A DNA stretch of 64,000 nt from Lytechinus pictus (lineage: Eukaryota > Echinodermata > Echinoidea > Temnopleuroida > Toxopneustidae). This document shows, piece by piece, positions 28,020 through 39,598 of the stretch. The stretch spans positions 21,858,001 through 21,922,000 of the forward strand of contig NC_087259.1 of NCBI RefSeq assembly GCF_037042905.1, read 5' to 3'. A program made the position numbers and the translations under genes. Positions within the stretch are counted from its first letter, which is position 1. Each line of letters starts with the position of its first letter. A model generated the notes under the pieces. That model saw nothing but the letters and a program-made list of their open reading frames with translations, made no database searches and was not told the DNA's origin.

Positions 28020-30600
28020 TTATATAATGCGAGCGCAAAGCGCGAGCTAATTTATCATTAAAAAATATGTGTTTTTCCCCAAAGTTTGAAATTTCTGGGC
28101 AATGTTTATCATGAAAAAGATGTGTATGCAACTAAATAATTACTAAGAACGCGAAGCGCGAGCAGAATTGAAATAATAGGCACTTTTTGTAACTTAAACA
28201 GGATAGGTATATAACTTAGCAATTGATGCGAAGCGCGAGCACAAAATTGGAAGACCTAAAAACAAGACATGTCTATTCATGTATTTTAAATCATGCATGG
28301 AAAGGATATCAAATTTCCGATCTTTGTTAAAGCGCGAGCATAAGATTTTTGTTTACGTTTTCAACTGATCAAAAAGGTACCTGTTAAGGACTGCTTATTT
28401 CACTTAGCCATGGGGAGACGTTACATATTTCAACAATAAAATCATGCAAGCGCGAGCCGATTTTTTTTGGGGGGACACTTCTACATAAAGAATGGAAAAT
28501 TTAAATCAATTGTAACCATGAACAGGATCGTCGCTATAAAACAATTAATGCGAGCGCGAAGAGCGAGCGGAAAAAAAAATCGAGATTTAGTTAGACCTAA
28601 AAATGGGACACTCTATTCATGTTTTATATATCATGAAAAGGATGAGATAAGAAAGAAGTAGTAGTGCATGGGCGGTATCGCCAATAGGGGGGGGGGGGGG
28701 GTGCCAATTCGTCTACGGCAAACTCGTCCACTCACTACATGGTCTATTTTCATTAAGTCTAATGCCAATCTGTCCATCAACATTTCGTCTAACAGCCATT
28801 GGTCCATTAACCATTTGGTCCAATCATCACTTCTTCTAATAACCATCTCGTCTATGACCATTTAGTCACATAACCGGTTGGTCTAATAGCCATTTTATTT
28901 TCATAACATTTATAGTCCAATTAGATGAAATGGTATATGGACCAAATGGCTTTTGGGTCCACTGGTCATTAGACGAAATGGCATTATACTAAATGAAAAA
29001 AAAAGACTATGTGGTGAGTTGACGAACTGATGGACCAAACGATAGTAGACGAGTTGGCAATTAAACAAATTAGAAATAAACCGGGGAAGGGGCCGAAAAA
29101 TATTTGCTCTGCTAAAAGTTAATAAGGGTAGTCCTAACAGTCACTTCTTTATTCTCATTAAACAGCATACACAAAACACAATATATAATAATCTCATAGC
29201 CCCTATAGTGCGAGTGAGAAGCGCGAGCTAAAATATCTTTGAAATTTCATGTTTTTTATCCTCAAAATTGAACATTCTGGGCAATGTTTGTGAACTTGAA
29301 CAATATGCGTATTTTAATAAAATTTCTGCGAGCGCGAAGGAGGAGCAAAAAAAGAAAGAAAAGAGAGAAATATACATTCTGGTCTGATCGAAAAGGGACT
29401 TGCTAATGGCGGTTTACAGTTCAATCAAAATAATGCGAGCGCAAAGCGAGCTAAAAATGTTTGAAATTCTGACCATAAAAATGGACATTCCAAGCACTTT
29501 GTGTATGAACAGAACAGAATAGGGCCTAAGTAATATTTTAGGTACAAAGTGGGAGCACGAAGCGTGAGCGGATAAAAATTGAGATATATAGACCTAAAAA
29601 AGGAACACTATTTTATATTCATGTTTTCTAAATCGTGAAAAGGATGGGTACTTGGTTACACCTTTACTTGTATAATGCAAGCGCGAGAAGAAAATGTTTG
29701 ATATTCTAATCTGAAGCGAGATAATTTAAGCATGCTGTTTTCAATACAGGATAAGCAGCCCGTCTCAATAAACATGCATGTTCTAGAATTTGCGCATTCT
29801 TAATACACTTTTTATCACGGAAATCAATAATGCGAGCGCGAAGCGCGAACTGAAAATATTGGATATTCCGATGTGAAAAGGTCAAATTAAGCACTGCACT
29901 GTGTAGGAAAATAACCGTGAAGTGGACATGGATTGCTCTTAAAAATGAGGCGAATGCAAAGCATGTCGAGCTGAAGTTATTCTGGACCGTAGGACCGGGA
30001 CATTCTAAGGACATTTTTTCATCATTATGAATGACTGTCTTCCGATTCCTCTTCCCAAGCGCAAAAAGAAACATGTCGATCTTCCATTCTGAAAAAAGTG
30101 ACAAGTTAATTACGGTATTAGGAATTAATGAAATGTTATCAATATCTTATTTACTAATCTAATAAGCCTAATGAGAGCGCTAAATTTGTTGATTTTAAAG
30201 TGTTAACCTCGGAGATTATAAGCACTTTTGTCATTATGAATAGGATGCATTAATTAACGTACTTAACGAAATTAATGCGAACGGCAATTGCGAGCAAATT
30301 TTTAATTTAATAAACTTATTATTAACTAAAAAAAACTGTAATGAAAAGGGGAATGTGAGTACTTTGATTTATATATATTAGGTATACATGACTCACCAAT
30401 TCTAGCACGTGCGCGCAATATAGCTGATAAGATATGACAATCAGACCTTAAAAGTTATATTTTGAGAAATTTATGGAATAGGGCCTACACGAAGAGGAGG
30501 TACTCCACAAATCAAATAATGCTATAGGGCACAGCGTGAGCTAAAAATGTTGATACTCGGATCATAAAACAAATATTTTACAAAGCACTTTTTTATTGAT
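28020..30600. repeat. Degenerate satellite with CpG-rich core GCGAGCGCGAAGCGCGAGC
   Basis: The core word or decayed forms recur at about 28029, 28149, 28228, 28330, 28448, 28549, 29209, 29328, 29434, 29551, 29676, 29831, 29949, 30276 and 30539, spaced about 80-150 bp. Linker phrases are shared: GACCTAAAAA(T/A)GGGACA, AATCATGAAAAGGATG(G) and TTTGAAATTCTG. The array is broken by the strand-switching repeat at 28690-29062. No ORF. Confidence 0.8.
28690..29062. repeat. Strand-switching short-motif array (CCATTTGGTCTAA-like)
   Basis: From 28700 to about 28890 the top strand repeats CGTCTA, CCATTTGGTCCAAT, GGTCTAATAGCCATT and similar words. From about 28915 the reverse complement takes over (TTAGACGAAATGGCATT, GGACCAAATGGC). 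The outer words CCAATTCGTCTAC and GTAGACGAGTTGGCAA are reverse complements, so the whole is a loose palindrome about 370 bp long. A related array is at 54975-55205. Confidence 0.7.
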
Positions 30601-30609
30601 TCGTTATAC

Positions 30610-30767
30610 CTCAGTCACATTTTTTCTACGGCGGCCGTACGGCGAGTCGAAAACAGTCGTTTTAACATTTTTTTTGTACCAGCTTAATATAGGTGGTTTG
30701 AATAAAAATGAATAAAACGGCTGTTTTCGACTCTCCGTACGGCCGCCGTAGAGCAAATGTGACTGAG
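30610..30767. mobile_element. Near-perfect hairpin MITE, 158 bp
   Basis: CTCAGTCACATTTTTTCTAC then GGCGGCCGTACGG is mirrored by CCGTACGGCCGCCGTAGAGC then AAATGTGACTGAG. The arms are about 65 bp with few mismatches and a central AT-rich loop. Non-autonomous. Confidence 0.85.
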
Positions 30768-30885
30768 TTAAAGAAAAAAAAATCGGCTTTTAACGGCGCC
30801 GATCGGGGAAAAAAATTGTTGTCCCCCCCCCCCCATTGGAAAAAAATTGATCTACACCGGGTATTTGTCTGTCGTACCTCCCAGC

Positions 30886-31065
30886 ATTGGCGGCGGAAGC
30901 CAAGGGGGGGGGGGTCTACCTGAAATTTTGTGATGGACACAGGTAAAAAATAATTTGACAAGCAAAAAAAAAAAAAAAAGGTTATCAACCTCAATTTTAG
31001 GGGGGGGCCGTCCCCCCCCACCGCAGGGGGACCTGTCCCCCCCACTTCCGCCGCCTATGCCTCCC
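30886..31065. mobile_element. Poly-G bordered short inverted-repeat element
   Basis: Left CATTGGCGGCGGAAGCCAAG followed by ten G; right CCCCCCCACTTCCGCCGCCT then ATGCC. The ends are reverse complements apart from a few bases. The same style of end is seen in the other poly-G repeats. Confidence 0.55.
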
Positions 31066-31381
31066 AGTAAATGAAACAACAAAATCAACAAATCACCGTT
31101 GCACTAGTACTAAAAATTTTGCGAGTCTTTATTTGTTTAATATTTTTGTTTATAATGGTATTCATTAATTATATAGTGGAGGTTCGCATCCCGAGAATGT
31201 GAAATGAAAAAAAAAATGCACTGAACAGGAAACACTAAATGTTCTTTTCAATTCCAAATTTACTCAGTCATTCAAATAAAAAAATAAGCATCATTTTTTG
31301 ATACCTTAACTTGTTCATCACGAATACAATGAAGCCGACAATTATTTGCTTTGTTTTGGATTAATCTTTATAATATTATTA

Positions 31382-31840
31382 ATTCACTTCAAATAAAATT
31401 CATACATAAACAGGAAAATATCACAGAAAATAATGTAACAAATTAACAGTGCAGTTGTATAAAACATCATAGAAAATAACATGACAGATAAATTTTATGT
31501 CGATAGGCACACTGTTCATTCGATCATAAAACAATCGCGCTGTTTCACTCTATCAGTATTGTTTCATCTTCATCTGTCCTCAATGGCAAGGACACCAGCA
31601 TAATTCATTCACTTCAAATAAAATTCATACAGAAAAATATCAAAGAAAATAAAATAAAAAATCAACTTGCAGTTGCATAAAACATGATAGAAAAAACATG
31701 GCAGATGAATTTTATCTCGACAGGCACACTGTTTCATTCGATCATGAAACGATCGCGCTTTTCCACTCATTGGACACGCGCGACTATATCAGAATTGTTT
31801 CATCTGTCCTCAATGCGGCAAACACCAGAAGTGATGATAA
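31382..31840. repeat. Tandem duplication, two diverged units of about 225 bp
   Basis: ATTCACTTCAAATAAAATTC begins at about 31381 and again at about 31606. Both units continue with CAGTTG(T/C)ATAAAACAT, the TTTTAT-TCGA-AGGCACACTGTT segment, ATTCGATCAT, AATTGTTTCATC and CTGTCCTCAATG. A 65-66 codon ORF in unit 2 has no counterpart in unit 1, so coding is unlikely. Confidence 0.7.
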
Positions 31841-31899
31841 GTGCACAAGTTGCAGTTGCACGTGCGCGGAGAATGAATTAAATTCGGCGGCTGAGTAAA

Positions 31900-33224
31900 G
31901 TCTAGCGAGAGAGACAAGTCACCAACGAACTTCACGATAGACCACGCCTACTTGCCGAGGTACCCAACGTTGATTGACGGCCCATTTAGTTTTTTGAGTA
32001 GTATGAAAAAGTACAGGCATATATAAACATCATTTTAGTGTGAATTCATTCCAAAAACACATTTTTCTTCTAATATAGATGTTTCAAACATATTCCATGT
32101 GGAAAACATTATTTTTAAAACATTTATTGCTATATTTTTATCATGAAAAAAGGGTTTCTTACGCAACAGTCAGTATGATATGTGTGGGCACGAGATCTGC
32201 CGTTTAAGCCATAAAGCATATTTTTTATGATTTTATTGTGAGCCTACTCAAAGGATTTTTGTTTATTTTTATGAATTTCCAGACCAAGTTCAACAGCGCC
32301 GTCTCGAGCTTGCAATAACGCATGCGATCGCACGCATTTTTCTCCATAGCGAATACACGCGACGAAACTCTGTGGATTTCTCGTGGATTTAACCTCCAAA
32401 CGTCACTTTCGATACCACATGAAGGTAAGACACTTCATCCCACATAAGTTAATTTAAATGTAGAAAACACAGGGCCTAATTTTTTTCACTAAGATGAACT
32501 AATTTGCTGAGGAAAAGCATTTCAATGCTCATTTTTGCCGTCGAGAACAGACGATGGTGGCAATGCACACTGTTTACGTACTTGCAATTGGCTTTTCATT
32601 TGCCCATACGGCCATAGCAATTTTGCTCAGTGGATCGGCCGACCTTTTGGTAACTCTACTAAGTACTATATACTAACCTCATACTAGTGTGAGTGACCTT
32701 GACCTAGCCCTAGGCAATAACTCTTTTCTTTCTATAGACTCTTGAAATTCATACAATGTACATTAAGCTTTCATTTGATGTGTCATTTAGTTTGATTTGT
32801 ACAATCTGAAATTTTGGCAATCTGTTTGACATATTTATGGAATTGCACTAAAGTAACCTGGCGATTGAAGCCCTGTGCAATCCCAATATTATATTCACAG
32901 AACCGTGTTATCTCCTTTCATTATGTATGCATACTTATCGCATTAGCCGGTAATGACATGTTCTCCTGTGGAAAAAAACAACAGAGATTTCGATTGAGAT
33001 TATACTAACAGTTTAAGATTTATTTCTAACGTAAACAATAAAAAATTAAAGTCAAACCACACAATATGAGGCATGCCCAATATGAAGACCTACAAATTTA
33101 CCATTCACGTTAAACTTCTCTAGTCATATTCTTCGTCTTACCTTTTTGATCGGGCTTCGTTCGGGCACTCGTCTTCGTCTCCGATACCGGTATCCATCCA
33201 CTAATATTTTTGTGACGACACAAG
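31900..33224. promoter_or_regulatory. Region upstream of GTF2H4, promoter expected, no element proven
   Basis: The ATG of GTF2H4 is at 33225. CpG-containing stretches at 32310-32410 end in ACATGAAG/GTAAGAC, a possible non-coding exon donor on the + strand; AAAAAG/GTAAGACG on the - strand near 33141 could belong to a divergent transcript. No TATA box at a convincing place. 32667-32676 holds one more TACTAACCTC motif as in the 21.8-kb palindrome. Confidence 0.25.
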
Positions 33225-36200
33225 ATGGCGTCTTCCATGGGCCATGCAATTGACAACTCTAGGAAACTTGACTGCAAAGATCTCCATGGTTATCTTCGGA
33301 CTCTTCAAGGATCTGTTTTAGATAGACTCTACAATCATCCTGCAACATGTCTAGCTGTATTTCGGTGAGTAATTAATGAGAAAGAAGCTTGGTTTTGATT
33401 GATTTATTGCCCCATTTTGATAGTGTAGTCCCACATATTGAAAGTTTTGCTACGTCAACTTTGGATTTTTTTTTGACAAGTGATTAAATTTAAAATCGTC
33501 CTCACCAGTGGCGTAACTACGGGGGGGGGGGGGGCACGTGCCCCCTCCCTTCATCGGCTGCCCCCCCAAAAAACGGGAAAAGGAGAAAAAGAGGGAGAAA
33601 GGAAGAAAAAAGTTGCGGGAAAGGAGAAATTGATTAATCAGTAGAGGCGCACGGCCACTCCTAGTACCAATGAGGTCCAACATTACATGTATGGACCTCA
33701 TAGGCGACATCAGTAGTATTTTTGGTTAGAAATCTCTGAGAACAGGATATTTAGGCAATTATATCACAAGTACAAGCTCTATTCCTTTCTCTTATTTAAA
33801 TTATAATTTTATAGTGTAAATGCATCGTTAGCAACAACAAAAAATGAAAGAAATGAAGGGGAACTTACATTTTCACGGCTTTTTCCTGATTTTCTGGGCA
33901 GCTGCTCTTCTCTTCTGACTCGCGATCGAAGCTGATATGAAGATCACGTGATTCACGTTCTCGTCAGCTGATCGGTTGGTTATTCTTTCCGTCAGACGTT
34001 AATAATATATATTTTATAATGCTATCATTCATCGCTAATTTAGGTGAAAGAGATTGAAGTTAAACAGCGCCAGGTCGGAATCATAATTATTTTGGAAGAG
34101 TGTATTTATACACTCGATCTCATACCTGACGTAGACGGCGCTATTCAACAAATGCACAATCTTCAATATAAAAAATAAAACAGAAAGAACGCCTTGAACA
34201 CAGGCCAAAATGCCTAACGATTTATCCGCGGCATTAACAACTATCGTAAAGGGCGCTCCATTTATCAATAAAGATGGACGCTAAGCTGTCTATGGCGACA
34301 AAATTTGCCGCAAATATTTACGAAGAATTGTGAGAAATGGTCTGAAAATGCAACAAAAGAACCGGTGAGTACCGATTAAACATTATCAATTTATTTAATA
34401 GAACATATTTAATTACTACAATGTAAAAATTTCTAGATAATATTGCTTAGTTCTAAGCTAGGGAGGCCCAAACGCGCGTGAGCGGAGTCCCACTTTATTA
34501 GCACGGGTAAGTATTGGGGTGTCGCCTAGAGTGCGCACGGCCAATATTGGAGACTGTCTCCAATGTGGGAGAGTATCTCCAAAAGAGTCCAATATCAGAG
34601 ACTTTTGTAAAGAATTTGGGTATCCAATTTCAGAGACAGTCTCCAGTTTTGGAGTCCAATTTCCTTTGTTTACATTTGCTTCAAAAGGATTACCTTGGCG
34701 GCAAATAAAAATGTGATAAGCAGACTCCTCATGAAAAATTACCCCTTTTCACCGTCTACTTTAAATATTCACCGTCTACTTTTGTTTTGATAAGGATTTT
34801 TGTTGTCAATCACACACAAAACAAATGGGCTTCTGACCTCAGTGAGACAAAATTTTGGGTGGAAAAAATCATGCTTTTGTTGGTGTTGTTTCTTTTGTCC
34901 TTTTGCAAAGCAAGTCTCCAATGTGGGAGATTGTCTCCCCTATTGGAGAGAGTCTCCCATATTGGCTGTGCGCCTCTACTGTTAATAATCGTTCATTACC
35001 GATTACGGACAACTCGGACCGTTTCACGGTTTTTTTTCACATAGTTGCGTCTATTTTTCCATCATTTCAAAATTTCTTGTAACGATTTTCTAGAGATATG
35101 GTCTGATGGTAATTTTCTTCACTATTACTTTTTTTCGCTGAAAAAAGGTGTAATTTTAGGCGTTTTTCCTACAGCTCTTGATTCCCATAGGCGCGCGTGC
35201 AGCCATTACTTTTAGCAGTGTTGCATTGGTGCTCGGCTCGGCCCCGCTCAACAACTGACTTGATTAATTAAATTAATTATTTTTATTTTTTTCAGGATTT
35301 AAAATAAAATGATGTAATTCATCGTGCCCATTTCCATTCCTTGTTTTTCCCTGATTTATTTTCTTTATAGGGATGCTCCTCCCATCTGCCTCATTACTTC
35401 CATCCCTCTTCCCATCATCTCCATTCCCTTTATTATCTCCATCCCTCTCATCATCTCCACCCCTCTCTTCATCTCCATCCCTCTCATCTATCTCTTCCTC
35501 CCACCATCTCCTTATCATCTCCATTCCTCCCACCATCTCCTCATCATCTCCATCCTTCTCATCTCCACCCCTCTCATCTCCATTCCTCCCACCATCTCAT
35601 TATCTCCACCCCTTCTCCCATCATCTTCATCCCTCCTCTCATCATGTCAATCCCCTCATCTCCATCCCTCTCATCATCCCCGTCCCTCCCATCATCCTCA
35701 TACCTAGTGCTGCAAGTCAGGCGCCATGTTCGGGTTCGGTTCGGTTCGGCAAGGTTCGGCAGAAATTTGCCGAACATTGGTTCGGTTCGGGGTTCGGTAA
35801 TGATAGACTGATAAAGCTATAGTTCATTCAGGTATACGTAGCCTGTCGTAGCGTACCGGTAGACAATTTGTACTTGATTGACTGCATGTGCTCGCGTGTA
35901 CCTCTGTCACATCAAACCATTTTATCTCTATCTTGTTGACATGAAACTATGAAAGTTATAGCGCTCAACGAATCAACTGTTATCTCGAATTTAATTATCT
36001 GATGACAGATTAATTGGGTAACTCACAGTTCTAAAATGGCGACTCTTCCTAGTCGTCCATACCTGGACCACACTTTGGATACTTGCCAAATTAACTACGC
36101 TCGCACTTGTACCAGGACTACCAGCTAGGCCAGCGCATGCAGTCCCCTTGGAGCGGGACTCTGGGCTCATAAATATTTATATATACAATCCGGCCAAACG

Positions 36201-39200
36201 TGATTGGCCATTGCATCACATACGAGGCGGCCAGCGCCAGTGCACTGATCTGTAGGCATAGTAGGGCCAGGGGCGTGTCGAAGAAAGCGTGCTTATGTAA
36301 TGCGCCTTTCGCTAATTGGCTCGATGGGTGAACTAAACCACCAATCGCATGTCGCTGATTGTCGCATCGGTACATACAGCCACGTGCTTTGTCTGCTCGC
36401 GAAACTCAGCTCACTGATTGAAGAGCAATTCCCGAGATTTCTATGATTTCATTGGTCAGATTTCATTCGACCATGAACATACAGACCAAGTGGGATGCAA
36501 AGTTTTACGACTGTAATGGGACAGGGGGAGTAGAGTGATCATCGAATTGTTTATGGGTAATTTGAGAAGTTGATAAGAAAGGAAAACAAAAGTAAAGATT
36601 GGGGGTCATTTTCCCCCAAGAGATGAATGTTTCCGCATGGCTTTATCTTCATTCAACTTGTCAACGAGGGGAAGGGGATCTTGCTATATGCTATACCGTA
36701 ATCATTCATGAGTGTTTGATTTTTATTTTCATCTGATTGTTAATAATAAAAAAGATAACTTCACCTCATCTCATTTCTATATTATTTGTTTTGCGTCTCT
36801 CCTTTCCATCTCTAACAGTCACTCACTTTATTTCCCACTTTCACTTGATCTCTCGTTTTCAAAACTCTTTACTTCTCTCTAAAATCATGAAAACTAGACC
36901 TCAATAATAATGTCAATCACCCCAATCAGATCTTAATTCTCCGCCGCAACAATGCACGAGTTACGATCGTAATTCGTAATATTAATGGTACTTCATCTTT
37001 CACTTTCAGTTTATTGAGCTCGTTCATTCAAAATACTTTGAAGATTTTCAAACAAGAATCTTGTTCGCCACCTAAAAACAACAATATTTTAGATAATTAG
37101 ATTTAACCAATGAACACTCATACAGTTTTGGTTTTCTTTACCATGCTTCGGCGATTCGGACACAGAGCGAGAGATGGTGAAAGCCAGTAAAATGATTATA
37201 GCGCAAGCTCGCGCAACATCATTCATCGGATCTCCTTTCTTAATCAGGGCCGTAAAATCCACAATGTCAACATGAAAATGAAAACAAAATCTAGTAACCG
37301 CAAAATATGCGCATACTTCCAACATAAAATTGCAAAGAAGATTCAATAGAGAATGCGCAAATATAATGATTAGAAAGGGTGTAAACTTATAAATTTATTA
37401 GCTGAAAGCCGTTTTTTTTTTTTTTTGCCGAACTTCCGAACCAAGTCTTAGTGTTCGGTTCGGTTCTGTTCGGTTCGGAAGTGCCATGTTCGGCGAACTA
37501 CCGTTCGGTTCGGCGGTTCGGCTACAGCACTACTCATACCTCTCTTTATCGATCTCCATCCCTCTCTTCATCTCCAGTCCTCTCATCATCTCCATTCCTC
37601 TCAGACTCAGGAAAATGAATTTATACACAAGAGTGAAAGAATTCAACAGTACTGTATACTATAAATACATCTTTTGAAATAATATCTTTCAGTAATGTGG
37701 CTTTTATTATTTTTTTATATTTACAAAATACAAATTAACTATAACAAGGATCTAATTTTTATTGCTTTGTTTGTTCAAATCATATCATTTTCAGCCTGGA
37801 GTAAATTGTTACTTATAACTCATTAATCATGATAATATTGCCACAATTTGGTCCAGTTGTTCAAATTATCTAGTAAATAGAAGGCAGGAGTGAAATTGCC
37901 TCGAGCCCCAATCCACGAATAAGTATTTTTTCTGTGACTCAAACATCCACACCACAAAGTCAAAGAAGTTGAAGCAGTAGCATATGCAGGATTTTTTAAA
38001 AGGGGGGGAGGGGGTTCATGCTGAATGAAATATTGATCAACAAAAGAAAAAAAAGGTCTGTACCACCAATTTTAGGTCTTTCCTCCCCCAAAAAATTGAC
38101 AAGCTAACAAAAAAAAAAAAAAATAGGGGAGGGGGGTTGGGTATACAAAAAAAACCCTGTAATCACCCCCTGCGTATGCCACTAAATTGAAGCTTATTAA
38201 TTATTACAAACTTAAAACTAAGCTCTACACCAGGGAAAATCAATATAAAAAAATCAAAATATATATAAAAAAAAGCAGAGCCTATATGTACGTACAAGCT
38301 TCACGCTCTAGCTCACTCTCTCACTCAGACAAGCTCAGCTCTTTGACTGTGCACGCCCACTTCCATAGGGGATTCGGGCTGAATCCCATCCCGCCAGTTT
38401 TGGCGGCCGAGCACCAACACAGCTAATACATGCGCGCCTATGGGAATCAAGAGCTGTAGGAAAAACGCCTAAAATTACACCTTTTTTCAGCGAAAAAAAG
38501 TAATAGTGAAGAACATTACCATCAGACCATATCTCTAGAAAATCGTTACAAGAAATTTCGAAATGACGGAAAAATAGACGCAAATTTGTAAAAAAAAAAA
38601 TCACGAGATGGGTGGGAAAACTCGGCCCGCGGTCCGAGATGTTCCGAGGTCCGAGTTGTCCCGACCCCGTATTTAATTACCTAGTGCTGTTATTTTTTAT
38701 CATCATGTTTACCAGTTTGACTCTTTGTGTGTTAATGTTTTTCACAAATCTTGTATAAAACACCAATGCTTATACTATACTGGTAATACTTGTAATTAAA
38801 ATGAATTCATGATTTATTAAAATTGTCTTTTTCCATACAGTGAGCTTCCTGTGCTAGGCAAGCATTGTATCATGAGGGTTTTGTTCATTGATACTCCTAT
38901 TCCACAAGCAGCAGTTACATCATGGATACAAAGCAACCAACAGGAGTAAGTCAAATAGAAATTTAAAACCAGTGAGGAAAAAAAATATGAATGTAAATGC
39001 CAGTTAGTCTACAATCACAGACCCCGACTGAGACTTATAAACAATTAGGCCTTGACACAAAAATTGGTTTTATTTGTGAAAAAAAAACTTAAAAAGGGGG
39101 AAAAGAAAAGAAAAAGGAAGAGAAAGGAAAATGAAAGGGAAAAAAAGAGAAAGGGAAAGAAAAAGAATTTCAGAAAAAAAAAATAATAATAATATTCAAG

Positions 39201-39492
39201 GGAAAAAACCTCTTAGAATGTGAAAGAAGCTATTAAAAAATATTCTTTTGAAAAAACTGTGGCTGTTCCAGTTCCATAATACTGATATCAATATCTAAAT
39301 GTAGATGATTTATTTTCTTTGTTATAGACAGCTGCACGTAGCATTGAAAACCCTGACTGATCTTCGTTTGTTCAAGGATCAGTCACTTCCGGGTGGTCTT
39401 CCTGGATGGGTTCTCAATGTCACCTTCAGGACTAATCTCAAGACTGCTCTTATTGGAGGGTAAGATGAAGATCCACTCTCTGATGATGGTGA

Positions 39493-39526
<34 letters not shown>

Positions 39527-39567
39527 GATAATGATGATGATGATAGTGATTGTGATGATGGTGATGG

Positions 39568-39598
<31 letters not shown>

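Larger units (their letters stand above)
35008..38662. repeat. Long inverted repeat, arms about 240 bp, 3.2 kb apart, in GTF2H4 intron 1
   Basis: Left arm 35008-35241 and right arm 38405-38662 are reverse complements: GGACAACTCGGACC with GGTCCGAGTTGTCC; ATTTCTTGTAACGATTTTCT with AGAAAATCGTTACAAGAAAT; GAGATATGGTCTGATGGTAA with TTACCATCAGACCATATCTC; and CAGCTCTTGATTCCCATAGG. Between them lie a pyrimidine-rich satellite, a hAT-like element and a poly-G element. No transposase. Either a composite transposon with these arms as ends, or two solo copies of one element in opposite orientation. Confidence 0.75.

Noticed and set aside
28020-30600. CRISPR-like array (regular repeats with spacers)
   Set aside because: The genome is eukaryotic, the repeats are degenerate, the spacing is irregular (80-150 bp) and the linkers are themselves related to each other.
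35273-35822. Overlapping ORFs of 87-149 residues rich in Ser/Pro/Ile or Asp/Glu
   Set aside because: All are readings of the pyrimidine-rich minisatellite and its complement.
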